In this document: positions 47,701 to 55,897 of the stretch, piece after piece
Layout of the letters: each line of letters opens with the position of its first letter
Position numbering within the stretch: position 1 is the stretch's first letter
Assembly: GCF_014931565.1 (NCBI RefSeq)
Contig: NZ_CP063353.1
Location: 2,418,001 to 2,482,000 of the forward strand
DNA: 64,000 nucleotides
Source: Clostridium sp. 'deep sea'
GTDB lineage: Bacteria; Bacillota; UBA994; PWPR01
Direction of reading: 5' to 3'
The notes under the pieces: model-generated
What the model saw: the letters and a program-made list of their open reading frames with translations, nothing else
Told to the model about the DNA's origin: nothing
Database searches by the model: none
Program-made: the position numbers and the translations under genes

Positions 47701-48823
47701 TAACATACTTTTGGGTAGGCTCAATAATTAGTATATTTTTTTCCTTACTTAAATAATGACTTATTGCATTTGTTATAATGCTAATATAATCAGTACTGGC
47801 ACGAGAATTTACTAAGCATATATTATCCTGCTCTAAAGTAGTTAAAATATCTATGCTAGTAAGGTCCAAATTAAGTAAATTAAAATTACCTAGATTATCA
47901 AGTGCATTAGTATTACTTAGTTTAGGAAGGCTACAGTTTAAAAAATAATCTAAGGCAGAAGCTTTATTTCTGTTTTTTTGGAAAATCAGCAAATTATTAA
48001 TAATATCACTAAATGGTTTTTTTATAGGTAATAAAAACAAAACTGGAGAATAGTTTAAGCTAATTAAATTTCTATTACCGGTTGTAATATTTTTGAAAAT
48101 TTCAGTTAATATAGAATTGAGCTTAGTGCCACCAGGTAAATCTAGTTTGTTTTTGGAAAATCTATCTATGCAATTCTCAATGGCTAGGGCACTAACACCG
48201 GGTATTGATGTAAGGATATTGGTATTTAGATAAGGCTCGCTAATTTTTTTTAAAACAATGTTGTTGTCATTTGCAAGTATTAAAGATACTGGCTGATGTA
48301 TTAAAGGGAAGTGAATATCTACGCCATCTTTATTTAGTTTTAATAGCCCGTTACCTAATACTAAATTTAGGTTATCATTATTGTTGTATGTAAAAATTAA
48401 ATCCTTTAATTCACAATAGAGCTTAGAGTATTTATCAAAGGTAACTAGATCGTTAAGCCATTGCGTTCGATCGTTAAAATATTTGCTCATTTTAGATTTA
48501 ATTTCAAGATATAATGTATTATTTTTACAATCATTTAGGTTTAAGCTTTTTAGAATAATGTCATTGCTTAATTGTGGGTCACAAAAATCACTAGTAATAA
48601 AACTAGCTAAGCTTTTATCTGGTAATGGACAAGCTGGTGAGCAAGGGTGTAAAAATCTAAGTAGCTCATTACTCTCACTACACTGTAATACATAGGGGTT
48701 TTCACTTATTGAATTGAGCCATACTGTATGCTCAAATCCTTCAATATTGTTTACAGTTTTGTTAGTTATCTTATAATAAGCTTTTAAAAATCTCAGTAGT
48801 TGTGAACTAGGATGTATATTCAT
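44768..48823 (-). CDS. Large degenerate superfamily 1 helicase/nuclease-like protein
   Basis: A 1351-residue soluble protein keeping the framework of large SF1 (DUF4011/AAA_11-AAA_12-like) helicase-nuclease fusions but not their catalytic residues. The N-terminal part has 'WLNDLVTFDKYSKLYCELKD' and 'NLVLGNGLL'. At 338-353, 'VNSRASTDYISIITN' aligns without gaps to VQGPPGTGKSQTITN, so Walker A is lost. At 763-773, 'YDLIIINNSEK' replaces Walker B (YDLVIFDEASQ type). 'LVIGDKSQ' (789-796) recalls motif III and 'RAELCTILARTQ' motif VI. Residues 1020-1110 resemble a Vsr-like nuclease fold with altered acids, and 1290-1351 a common C-terminal add-on. A good ribosome site and one long intact frame argue for a functional product of unknown role. 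Confidence 0.72.
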   Translation of the reverse strand: MNIHPSSQLLRFLKAYYKITNKTVNNIEGFEHTVWLNSISENPYVLQCSESNELLRFLHPCSPACPLPDKSLASFITSDFCDPQLSNDIILKSLNLNDCKNNTLYLEIKSKMSKYFNDRTQWLNDLVTFDKYSKLYCELKDLIFTYNNNDNLNLVLGNGLLKLNKDGVDIHFPLIHQPVSLILANDNNIVLKKISEPYLNTNILTSIPGVSALAIENCIDRFSKNKLDLPGGTKLNSILTEIFKNITTGNRNLISLNYSPVLFLLPIKKPFSDIINNLLIFQKNRNKASALDYFLNCSLPKLSNTNALDNLGNFNLLNLDLTSIDILTTLEQDNICLVNSRASTDYISIITNAISHYLSKEKNILIIEPTQKYVNNLTKNLPSIIFNKNVANSKSFDNNLFKEYKESYNNLACALDNIKECNIKKGIYSNDLSKNNNQLYWNDDAVYQKGLLIGVLKDTNNIIYDIFEKYPYTKIIANQNKIKSLNEDWLKLKKLIDDFTVFYKSSKKTLNGVNIELNKLLKLDFILKTVNEIIDYLKRKHKLRRLDYTFSRPWKNVINSCLVNNHKPKILNDFLLIKMHIERQILKNKLIQMWSKMMVTIGEGELSKKDNNLIKCLSKYYNNIVKSSNWYENTWRIYINKLLECGFKWKEFFNQYAQQYIEHDLIDTLSKFALTDLTKLLTDRIKYTKEDLLYDSNKNVTDLINTESCVIDLTASLKPINAIKNEINLGYEQNFNSMYKNSFNIMTYQQFIDETIKNNDSFYDLIIINNSEKIDIYGVLALCVTEKCLVIGDKSQYYKECVLNDYETISELSESLLANVKNKSNIINSNNLFDLIEGNCVTLYSLNNNTINPLSVVNCLNKLCYNNNLRYLGNKFNNSIFAIDMTSIIKNENKFYDYILKMITDLNKKTNSSKKIILVDLSNNLYLMLNKLINENNLSNVLVSNINGLSNDYYDIVLALDFHNDYSKVLKYDNNIRAELCTILARTQEFFCYMYNTSHTNDLLPIQNELVDFIEFNSIHNSITYSNTAVKNLANSLAEHGIRSQQNILLNNLEIDLAIIIKTPILIIDKRKVTSLNESLIKRLLQLSKSDLQVILVDLEQNVDSLYTCLKNTINIDFITKLAIDDFNYTEFFNKYLTNFKATTNECIKKELNIPFKEVAVSDNLVADNEGFNEINKSLKNQINSLKDVLTKNKRNTKYGFTDSDINNKAALFNFSDEDIGYDETFSFEPFTNEQHSLTKDANTTPSVNNSNITYEKNPTAFNPDSDTYANLYLQQEDIKEHTDSDKFNLIDWLVKNNYEYYDYRPQGNLYIIDTVNMRTILRSLRSKGYYFTLSLSNSLLPDNKSAWILK

Positions 48824-49058
48824 GGATTAGGAGTCCTCCCTGAATTTGATGTTTTGTCATTGATGTATTTTTCACATAATTTATTATTATTTTACAACAT
48901 AATGTACTATTAGTTAAGAACATTAGCTAAGATATATTGTATTATAGTAGTTTATATCAATAGTTTGAAAACTAAATCTATGGAAATGTTATTATCCAGC
49001 ACTAAGTTTGTTATAATAATAAAAGCTTGTTGTTAAAGAATATTAGAAGGTGTATATA

Positions 49059-50924
49059 ATGAAATATAGCTACGATGTAATAGTAATAGGTGCAGGGCAT
49101 GCTGGTGTTGAGGCTACATTAGCAGCAGCTCGTATGGGTTGTAATACTGCTATTTTAACTTTAAATTTAGATAATGTAGGCTTAATGCCGTGTAATCCAT
49201 CTGTAGGTGGACCAGCAAAGGGTCACGTTGTTTGTGAAATAGATGCTCTTGGTGGTGAAATGGCTAAGGCTATAGATGATAGTTACTTGCAAATAAGAGT
49301 TTTAAATAAAAGTAAGGGTCCAGCTGTTTATGCATTAAGGGCTCAGGCAGATAAAATAATGTATCAGCAACGAATTAAAAAAACATTAGAAAATCATAAA
49401 AATATTGATTTAATACAATCAGTAGTAACAGATGTTTTAACTAAAGAAAATAGAATATATGGAGTAAAAACTAATACCGGAGCTATTTATGAGGCTAAGG
49501 CTGTAATTTTAGCAACTGGTACTTATTTAAATGGCAGAATAATATATGGAGATGTAGCTTATTCTGGAGGACCTAACGGACAATTTGCAGCTCAAAGGCT
49601 TAGTAAAAGTTTAGCCAAACTTAATATAGAGTTAGGTAGGTTTAAAACTGGAACACCACCTAGAATTAATGGCAAAACGGTTGACTATAGTCAGCTAACA
49701 ATTCAGCCAGGAGATGAAGATATTGCTGGGTTTTCATTTGATTCTACTAATCAAAAATATCGTCAACTACCCTGTTGGTTAACCTTTACAAATGAAAATA
49801 CTCATAATGTTATTAGGGATAATCTACACAGATCACCTCTTTTTGGAGGGGTTATTGAGGGCACAGGACCAAGATACTGCCCTTCTATTGAAGATAAAGT
49901 GGTAAGATTTCCAGATAAGGAACGCCATCAAATATTTTTGGAACCTGAAGGGTTTCATACAAACGAAATGTATGTTAATGGTTTATCTACTAGTTTACCA
50001 GAGGATGTTCAATGGAAAATGTTAAGAACTATACCTGGTTTAGAGAAAGCAGATATTTTAAGACTTGGTTATGCCATAGAATATGATTATATTTTGCCTC
50101 TGCAATTAAACCCTACTTTAGAATTAAAAAAAATTAGTGGATTGTATGCTGCCGGACAAGTAAATGGATCATCGGGTTATGAAGAGGCAGCAGGACAAGG
50201 ATTATTAGCAGGTATTAATGCTGCTGCTAAAATAAAGCAATTACCGGCTTTAATTTTACGTAGATCTCAGGCTTATATAGGTGTGTTAATAGATGACTTG
50301 GTTACTAAGGGTACAAATGAACCGTACAGACTCATGACCTCTAGGGCAGAGCATAGACTTCTGTTAAGACAAGACAATGCTGATTTAAGATTAACTGAGT
50401 TGGCAAGACAATATGGAATTATTAGTGATGAAAGATGGAGAAAATTTCAAAAGAAGCAGGAGCAATTAAAACTAGGTAGATTGTGGTTGAAAACTACAAA
50501 AGTAAAGGCTACTAAGGAAAACAACGAATATCTTGAAACCTTAAATACCTCTGCACTCAAAGAAAGCGTTAGTGCTTTTAGTTTATTAAAAAGACCTGAA
50601 GTTAATAGCGAAGTTATTTTACAACTAGCACCTGACTTTTTGAATTTGTCTAAAGAGGTTAGGTATCAGCTGGAGATTGAAACTAAGTATGAGGGTTATA
50701 TTAAGAAACAGCAGTTACTTGTTGATAAATTAAATAAAATGGATGATAAACTACTGCCGACAGATATTGACTACATGATTTTAAAGGGAATCTCATATGA
50801 AGCCAGAGAAAAACTCAATAAAATTAAGCCAAAATCTGTAGGTCAGGCCTCCAGAATCTCTGGTGTTTCCCCTGCTGATGTGTCTGTTTTACTTGTATTC
50901 TTAGAAACCTATAAAAGGAAATAG
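49059..50924 (+). CDS. mnmG: tRNA modification enzyme MnmG (GidA)
   Basis: The FAD-dependent partner of MnmE in wobble-uridine modification. It has an N-terminal FAD motif '[17 protein letters not shown]', '[16 protein letters not shown]', the GidA signatures '[17 protein letters not shown]' and '[17 protein letters not shown]', and a C-terminal helical domain that binds MnmE. The ATG at 49059 is chosen; a GTG at 49050 lies within the AAGGTG ribosome site. It heads a rightward unit with rsmG and probably noc. Confidence 0.97.
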   Translation: MKYSYDVIVIGAGHAGVEATLAAARMGCNTAILTLNLDNVGLMPCNPSVGGPAKGHVVCEIDALGGEMAKAIDDSYLQIRVLNKSKGPAVYALRAQADKIMYQQRIKKTLENHKNIDLIQSVVTDVLTKENRIYGVKTNTGAIYEAKAVILATGTYLNGRIIYGDVAYSGGPNGQFAAQRLSKSLAKLNIELGRFKTGTPPRINGKTVDYSQLTIQPGDEDIAGFSFDSTNQKYRQLPCWLTFTNENTHNVIRDNLHRSPLFGGVIEGTGPRYCPSIEDKVVRFPDKERHQIFLEPEGFHTNEMYVNGLSTSLPEDVQWKMLRTIPGLEKADILRLGYAIEYDYILPLQLNPTLELKKISGLYAAGQVNGSSGYEEAAGQGLLAGINAAAKIKQLPALILRRSQAYIGVLIDDLVTKGTNEPYRLMTSRAEHRLLLRQDNADLRLTELARQYGIISDERWRKFQKKQEQLKLGRLWLKTTKVKATKENNEYLETLNTSALKESVSAFSLLKRPEVNSEVILQLAPDFLNLSKEVRYQLEIETKYEGYIKKQQLLVDKLNKMDDKLLPTDIDYMILKGISYEAREKLNKIKPKSVGQASRISGVSPADVSVLLVFLETYKRK

Positions 50925-50930
50925 CTTATT

Positions 50931-51650
50931 ATGAACCGTACAATAGAAATATTTAATAAAGTATTTGCTGATTCTAAACTTACTTTGAGTGATCAGCAGC
51001 TGTGTAAAATGGTGAAATTTTATGAGTATTTAAATGAGGAAAATAAACAATATAATTTAACAGCTATTATAGACCCACAAGAATCTGCTATTAGGCATTT
51101 TGTGGACTCTTTAATGTTGAATCTAAGTAAGGAGTTTTTAAACGCTCAAACCGTATTAGATGTAGGCAGTGGTGCGGGTTTTCCGGGCATCCCCTTGGCT
51201 ATTTTTTATGATTTAAAGCAGTTTACTTTATTAGATTCTCTACAAAAGAGAATTAATTTTTTAACAAATACTGTGGATTTATTAAACCTTAATAACGTAA
51301 ATTGTGTACATGAAAGAGCTGAAACCTTTTCTAAACAAGCTATTTATAGAGAGCAATTTGATATAGTAACGGCAAGAGCCGTTGCAAATTTAAGTATATT
51401 GGCTGAATATTGTTTACCAGCTGTAAAATGTGGAGGCTATTTTATAGCCATGAAAAGCAAGGAAATTGAAAATGAAGTATCTTGTGCATATAATGCAATT
51501 TCATTGCTTGGAGGAGGCAATATAGAGGTTAAAGAGTATGATTTACTTGATGGTAGGGAGCGTCAGTTAATTATAGTTAAAAAAATTAATACTAGCCCTC
51601 AAAAATATCCAAGAAGACCTGGTATTCCAAAAAAACGTCCTATAACTTAA
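50931..51650 (+). CDS. rsmG: 16S rRNA (guanine527-N7)-methyltransferase RsmG (GidB)
   Basis: Methylates G527 in 16S rRNA; its loss gives low-level streptomycin resistance. The SAM site is 'VLDVGSGAGFPGIPLAI', with 'VTARAVANLSILAEY' and 'GGYFIAMKSK' as later motifs. The 239-residue length is normal. It starts 6 bases after mnmG stops, with AAAGGAA inside the mnmG end. Confidence 0.95.
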   Translation: MNRTIEIFNKVFADSKLTLSDQQLCKMVKFYEYLNEENKQYNLTAIIDPQESAIRHFVDSLMLNLSKEFLNAQTVLDVGSGAGFPGIPLAIFYDLKQFTLLDSLQKRINFLTNTVDLLNLNNVNCVHERAETFSKQAIYREQFDIVTARAVANLSILAEYCLPAVKCGGYFIAMKSKEIENEVSCAYNAISLLGGGNIEVKEYDLLDGRERQLIIVKKINTSPQKYPRRPGIPKKRPIT

Positions 51651-51806
51651 AAAAACAATATCATTTAGATAAAAAGTCTTATATAATATAAAGCTGTACC
51701 AAAGAAATCGTCATCATTCATCATTATTCTTAGAAAATAAAAATGATGAGAAGGATATATAAGCAAAAATGACGAAAATATTTAATTATTAAGAGGGGGT
51801 AAAATT
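51651..51806. other. rsmG-noc spacer with inverted repeats
   Basis: TCGTCATCATTCATCATTATT (about 51708-51728) has complementary segments at 51742-51750 (AATGATGA) and 51768-51775 (ATGACGA), giving a possible stem before the AGAGGGGGT ribosome site of noc. It could be an attenuator or an operator; there is no T-run. Confidence 0.3.
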
Positions 51807-52601
51807 ATGAATTTCTTTGGAGGAGATAGGCCCGATAAGGTAATACAGATACCACTAAACCATATCAAAATTAACCCATATCAACCTCGAAAAGAGTTTG
51901 ATTTAGATAAATTACAGGAGCTTTCTGAATCTATTAAAGATATAGGATTACTACAACCAATTGTTGTAAGAAAAAAAGATCATGGTTATGAGTTAATTGC
52001 AGGTGAAAGAAGATTAAGAGCTTCAAAAATCGCTAATTTGCAAAAAATACCTGCATTGGTTAAGAATTTTTCTGATAATGAAATAGCCAGGGCTGCCTTA
52101 ATAGAAAACATCCAAAGAGAAAATTTAAACCCCTTAGAAGAGGCATTAGCCTTTAATTCATTACTAAAAACTTTTGATATGACCCAATCTGAACTAGCAA
52201 AACAAGTAGGCAAAAGTCAATCAACTATAGCCAATAAAATGAGGCTCTTAAAGTTACCAGAAGATGTTAAAGGTTTGATTTCTGGAGGTAAATTAACTGA
52301 GCGACATGGAAGAGCGTTGTTAGTTTTGCCTGAAGAGCAAAGAAGTGATATTGCTCATACAATTATTGAACAGGGTTGGAATGTTAGACAAACTGTCAAG
52401 AACATAGAGACAATGGTAGAAGTAGCTGCTACAACAGAGCGTATTTCAAAACGTAGACCAGTTGTTATTAGAGATGTAAGAATTTTTATTAATGCCATAA
52501 CTTCAGCCTACAAATCTATGAAAGAAGCTGGCATTGCTGCTGAACTAAATCAAAATGATAGCGAAGAATATCATGAGTTTATAATAAAAATACCTAAATA
52601 A
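51807..52601 (+). CDS. noc: Nucleoid occlusion protein Noc (ParB family)
   Basis: A ParB paralogue that binds palindromic NBS sites and blocks septum formation over the nucleoid. It has 'NPYQPRKEF', the CTP-binding 'GERRLRASKIAN' and 'ALIENIQRENLNPLEEAL', and an HTH at 'LAKQVGKSQSTIANKMRLLK'. The N terminus is short: 'MNFFGGDRPDK' keeps the FFG of the Bacillus membrane-targeting helix but not its full length, so membrane binding may be weaker. Position after rsmG is the usual one for noc. A strong AGAGGGGG site precedes the ATG. Confidence 0.88.
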   Translation: MNFFGGDRPDKVIQIPLNHIKINPYQPRKEFDLDKLQELSESIKDIGLLQPIVVRKKDHGYELIAGERRLRASKIANLQKIPALVKNFSDNEIARAALIENIQRENLNPLEEALAFNSLLKTFDMTQSELAKQVGKSQSTIANKMRLLKLPEDVKGLISGGKLTERHGRALLVLPEEQRSDIAHTIIEQGWNVRQTVKNIETMVEVAATTERISKRRPVVIRDVRIFINAITSAYKSMKEAGIAAELNQNDSEEYHEFIIKIPK

Positions 52602-52606
52602 ATTGT

Positions 52607-52643
52607 AAGCCTAGGATAAATATAAATAAACTAGGCTTTTTTT
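52607..52643 (+). terminator. Terminator after noc
   Basis: AAGCCTAG (52607-52614) pairs with CTAGGCTT (52631-52638), followed by TTTTT. Confidence 0.8.
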
Positions 52644-52838
52644 AATTTTAAACAAGTTAAATGATAAATTACTATTAAGCTACTTTATTTTATAATCTAT
52701 AATTGATTTATTTAATCGGTACATAATTAGCTTAAAAATAATCAATAATATTTTATGTCACATTAAGTATTATAAAATATAAATTATGTGTGATAATATA
52801 AAAAAATAGTTAGACATAAGACACTAGGAGTTGTATAT

Positions 52839-54200
52839 ATGCGTAATAAGAATGTTTTAATTTTATTTATTATTTTATTATTAAGCTTGTTAGTTGCTTG
52901 TCAACAATCAACAGATGATATTATAGCTAAAAATATTAACAACCTAACTAAGTCAAATCCCTACTTAAGAATAAAAGCAATAACATCTTTAGCAAGCACT
53001 GAAGATGTAAGGGCAATATTACCAATTGCAAAAATGCTTAATGACCCAGATCAAGGTGTTATAAATCAAGCCTATATAGAGTTAAATAAGTTAAGAAACA
53101 CAGGAATAGCTGTTGATTACAAAATACTTAAGAGTTTAAGTAGCTTTAATGCAAGTGAGCAAAAGGCTATTACAAAGTATACTATAATAGCGCATCAAAA
53201 TGGTATAGATATTCAAACTGTATTATTAACAGTTTTACCAAAAGTGAATCAAATAGACAATTATGCTGACCTAATAATTTACGTACATTCTAGAGCTAAC
53301 TCTAATTTGTATCCGCTGTTATTAGCAGAACTATCAACTAGTAATGGTGGAGTAGCGGCAGATGTATTACTTTTACTTGATAAGTATGGCTATACACCAT
53401 CAAAGGCTTTAGTAGATGAGTTAATAAATCAGGGCTATAAAATATCTGAAGCTACAGGCCAACTATTAGTACAATTTGCTTGTAGGGAAAGCTATGCTAA
53501 ACCTAATAATCCTAATAATCAATATCAAGTTTTTTATCAAAATGGAAATATTATTATTAATGATAATAGCAGTTCTAGTTTAGAAAGATGCAAACAGGGA
53601 GACATTATGTTTAATAACCTTCCTCATAACATAACATATTTAACTAGGCTGGCAATACTGTATAATCAACCAGATGTTCCAAAAGAAATTAAGGGTTTGT
53701 TTAATACATTTGTAAACATGGATCAGGAAAAACTAGTATCAATGGTACTTAAAGATAACGAGATACTTTGTAACAATGAAAAACTGAGAGAGTCAGTTAT
53801 TACAGTGTTTGCCAATAATAGCACAATAAATAGTTGGATAAATGCTGAGTTAAAACCCCTAGATGTTACAGCTGTAATAACACCCATAGCTGAAGTAGAG
53901 AATGGCTCAGAATCTAAACCAGATAGCGATAGTAATGATACTGAGATTAAAGAGCAAGCAGTTTTAATAATAGGAGATGATGGATTAATAATTGGCGAAT
54001 ACCACTGGTATTTACCACAAAAATTTAGACCACTAAAAAAAGAGGATATTAGGTACGTAATTAATATAGCTAGTGATGGCACTATATATATAGCAGATAT
54101 TATTAAAAAAGAGCTTGTTTTGTATCAAGAGCTAAATGACTCAAGTAAAATTTATAAGCTAATAGATGAGTTTATTTTAGGAATAGATTTAGATGATTAA
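52839..54200 (+). CDS. HEAT-repeat lipoprotein
   Basis: A 453-residue exported lipoprotein. The signal peptide 'VLILFIILLLSLLVACQQ' ends in a lipobox (L-V-A-C), so the mature protein is tethered at Cys21. Residues 30-220 contain helical repeats of the HEAT type ('YLRIKAITSLASTEDVRAIL', 'VINQAYIELNKL'). The C-terminal part has an acidic Ser/Asp linker ('SKPDSDSNDTEIKE') followed by a small beta-rich domain. The function is unknown; HEAT lipoproteins generally act as protein-binding scaffolds. An AGGAG site precedes the ATG. Confidence 0.8.
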   Translation: MRNKNVLILFIILLLSLLVACQQSTDDIIAKNINNLTKSNPYLRIKAITSLASTEDVRAILPIAKMLNDPDQGVINQAYIELNKLRNTGIAVDYKILKSLSSFNASEQKAITKYTIIAHQNGIDIQTVLLTVLPKVNQIDNYADLIIYVHSRANSNLYPLLLAELSTSNGGVAADVLLLLDKYGYTPSKALVDELINQGYKISEATGQLLVQFACRESYAKPNNPNNQYQVFYQNGNIIINDNSSSSLERCKQGDIMFNNLPHNITYLTRLAILYNQPDVPKEIKGLFNTFVNMDQEKLVSMVLKDNEILCNNEKLRESVITVFANNSTINSWINAELKPLDVTAVITPIAEVENGSESKPDSDSNDTEIKEQAVLIIGDDGLIIGEYHWYLPQKFRPLKKEDIRYVINIASDGTIYIADIIKKELVLYQELNDSSKIYKLIDEFILGIDLDD

Positions 54201-54203
54201 CAA

Positions 54204-54235
54204 AAAAGATCCTCTCTATTTGAAGGGGATCTTTT
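54204..54235. terminator. Bidirectional terminator between the lipoprotein and delta-like genes
   Basis: AAAAGATCC (54204-54212) pairs with GGATCTTTT (54227-54235); the A and T runs at both ends suit the converging genes. Confidence 0.8.
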
Positions 54236-54249
54236 ACATATATATATGA

Positions 54250-54708
54250 TTAGTACTCAGGATAATCATCTTCATCTTCATCATAATCATCTTCTGCATC
54301 GTTGTCCTCTGGTTCATCTACTAACTCTATCTCTTCACCATCATACGGAACTAATAATTCACTTTCGTCATCAGCAGAATCTTCTTCGTCTTTGGTCCAT
54401 TTGTAATCTTCTTTTACTGGTTCGTATTCAACCTCTAACAAATCAATCTCATCATAATTTTTTCTTTTTAAATGTGGAACCTGGCTTTTTAAAGCCCATG
54501 TTTTGTCACTTAAAAAGATAAATCTACCATCCAAATTTAATTCAGTGTGTAAAGCGCTTATAGATATATGATATTTATCTACCAAAGACTTTTCTATTAG
54601 GTAATAAAGTTCTTTTAAAGACAAAGCTTTATCGGACTTTTTTAACGCTTGATATGCGGCTCCTGGTAAGTCTATACGCTTCTTTTTACGTGGGGGTCTT
54701 TGTTTCAT
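54250..54708 (-). CDS. rpoE: RNA polymerase delta subunit-like protein
   Basis: A 152-residue protein. A basic start is followed by a HARE-HTH domain at about residues 12-78 ('LSLKELYYLIEKSLVDKYH', 'ALHTELNLDGRFIFL', 'WALK') and a long, very acidic tail ('DAEDDYDEDEDDYPEY'). This is the architecture of the Gram-positive delta factor, which displaces nucleic acids from core polymerase and speeds recycling. The basic N terminus is longer than in Bacillus. It lies 89 bases after the ArgRS-like gene on the same strand, recalling the argS-rpoE neighbourhood of other Firmicutes. GGAGGAC precedes the ATG. Confidence 0.78.
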   Translation of the reverse strand: MKQRPPRKKKRIDLPGAAYQALKKSDKALSLKELYYLIEKSLVDKYHISISALHTELNLDGRFIFLSDKTWALKSQVPHLKRKNYDEIDLLEVEYEPVKEDYKWTKDEEDSADDESELLVPYDGEEIELVDEPEDNDAEDDYDEDEDDYPEY

Positions 54709-54797
54709 TACTGTCCTCCTGAGTTAACATAATTTGTTTTACTATCTATTACTCAAAAAGCATAAAATTATGCTAAAAAAATGCAAAAATATTAGAA

Positions 54798-55766
54798 TTA
54801 CTTTAACAGCATGATGATACAGTGTTTGATAACACTTTGTATTGTATTATTAAAAGATGTTTTTTCGGTACAATTTTGCCACAAATCATACTCAAAAGTC
54901 AATCTTGTTAATGAATTTAAATAGCAAAAAATTTCTTTAAAATTAGAGCCTGTGCTACATAATTCGACCTTTAAGGGATAAATTAGCAATTTTTTGATAA
55001 TTAATACAGCTGAAATTGTTTTTGGTTTGAACAAATTATTTATACATTCATTGTTATAAATATAATGCGTTAAGTACAAAGAATTATGGGTATTTAGTGA
55101 TAAATTTTTACTTATATCAATGCTCTTATTGCTGTTGTTGCTAAGAATTAAATAAGCAAGCTCAAATGTGGAAATATTGTTTAATAAACTAGGCCAATCA
55201 CGATTATTGCATATTTGTAAAAAATCATATCTATAGTGTTTGTAATTAAAAGAAATATCTATAAAAGGTAGACTATTAAAATCAGAATAATTAATTAGCT
55301 TTATTTGATAGCCCTGAGCTCTAAAAATATTCTCTTTTGCTTTTAAAAAAGTATTTATTCTATATAATAAGCTATGATTTATGGTGTTATTGTTATATGT
55401 TATTTGCACTAGATTGGTTTTATCAGCTGGTTTTTGTAAAAAGCATTGTAGTTTATAAAGCAATTGGTAACAGGTATCATCTGTAATAATAAAATTAATA
55501 TACCCACTATCACCTTGTATTTTTTTAATTCTATTTAAAGGGTCATAAAACCTCTCAGCTAACACTTGACTAAGTTTGTGGACATTTATATTTAACTTAT
55601 TTGCTAGATTAAAACAAGTAGTACTAAAGATAAAGTCATCTGATACTGTAATGTTCCAATCTATACTACTTTTATTAGGACATTCTAAATTTGATTTGTA
55701 GCTTTTAAATGCTAAAGTTAATCCTTTACTTAAATACTCTATTAAAATTCTATGGGGTATATTCAT
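54798..55766 (-). CDS. Degenerate arginyl-tRNA synthetase-like protein
   Basis: A 322-residue protein that aligns with ArgRS at both ends. Residues 1-105 match the Add-1 N-terminal domain that reads the tRNA D-loop ('FSTTCFNLANKLNI', 'GDSGYINFII'). Residues 118-160 align with the HIGH segment: 'NHSLLYRINTFLKAKENIFR' then 'AQGY', so HIGH has become HSLL. The rest of the catalytic domain, with KMSK, is cut to about 40 residues. From about 215, 'IDISKNLSLNTHNSLYLTHY' and the following helices match the DALR anticodon-binding domain. Aminoacylation should be lost, but tRNA binding could remain. The ATG has AGGTGAT upstream; the frame is intact. Confidence 0.72.
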   Translation of the reverse strand: MNIPHRILIEYLSKGLTLAFKSYKSNLECPNKSSIDWNITVSDDFIFSTTCFNLANKLNINVHKLSQVLAERFYDPLNRIKKIQGDSGYINFIITDDTCYQLLYKLQCFLQKPADKTNLVQITYNNNTINHSLLYRINTFLKAKENIFRAQGYQIKLINYSDFNSLPFIDISFNYKHYRYDFLQICNNRDWPSLLNNISTFELAYLILSNNSNKSIDISKNLSLNTHNSLYLTHYIYNNECINNLFKPKTISAVLIIKKLLIYPLKVELCSTGSNFKEIFCYLNSLTRLTFEYDLWQNCTEKTSFNNTIQSVIKHCIIMLLK

Positions 55767-55897
55767 TTAATCACCTACTATTTTAGTGATATCAGAGTTT
55801 AATTAAAATTATACGTCACATATAACATATTTACAAAACGTTGTGAAGGATTTAATCACATTAAATCGAAGAATATATAGTTAGGGAGGGATTAAAA

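Noticed and set aside
51742-51789. Short leader peptides before noc (ATG codons at about 51743 and 51769)
   Set aside because: Seven to nine codons with poor ribosome sites and no regulatory codon run.
54246-54521. His/Leu-rich 91-codon frame opposite the delta-like gene
   Set aside because: Antisense of the Asp/Glu repeat tail; no ribosome site.
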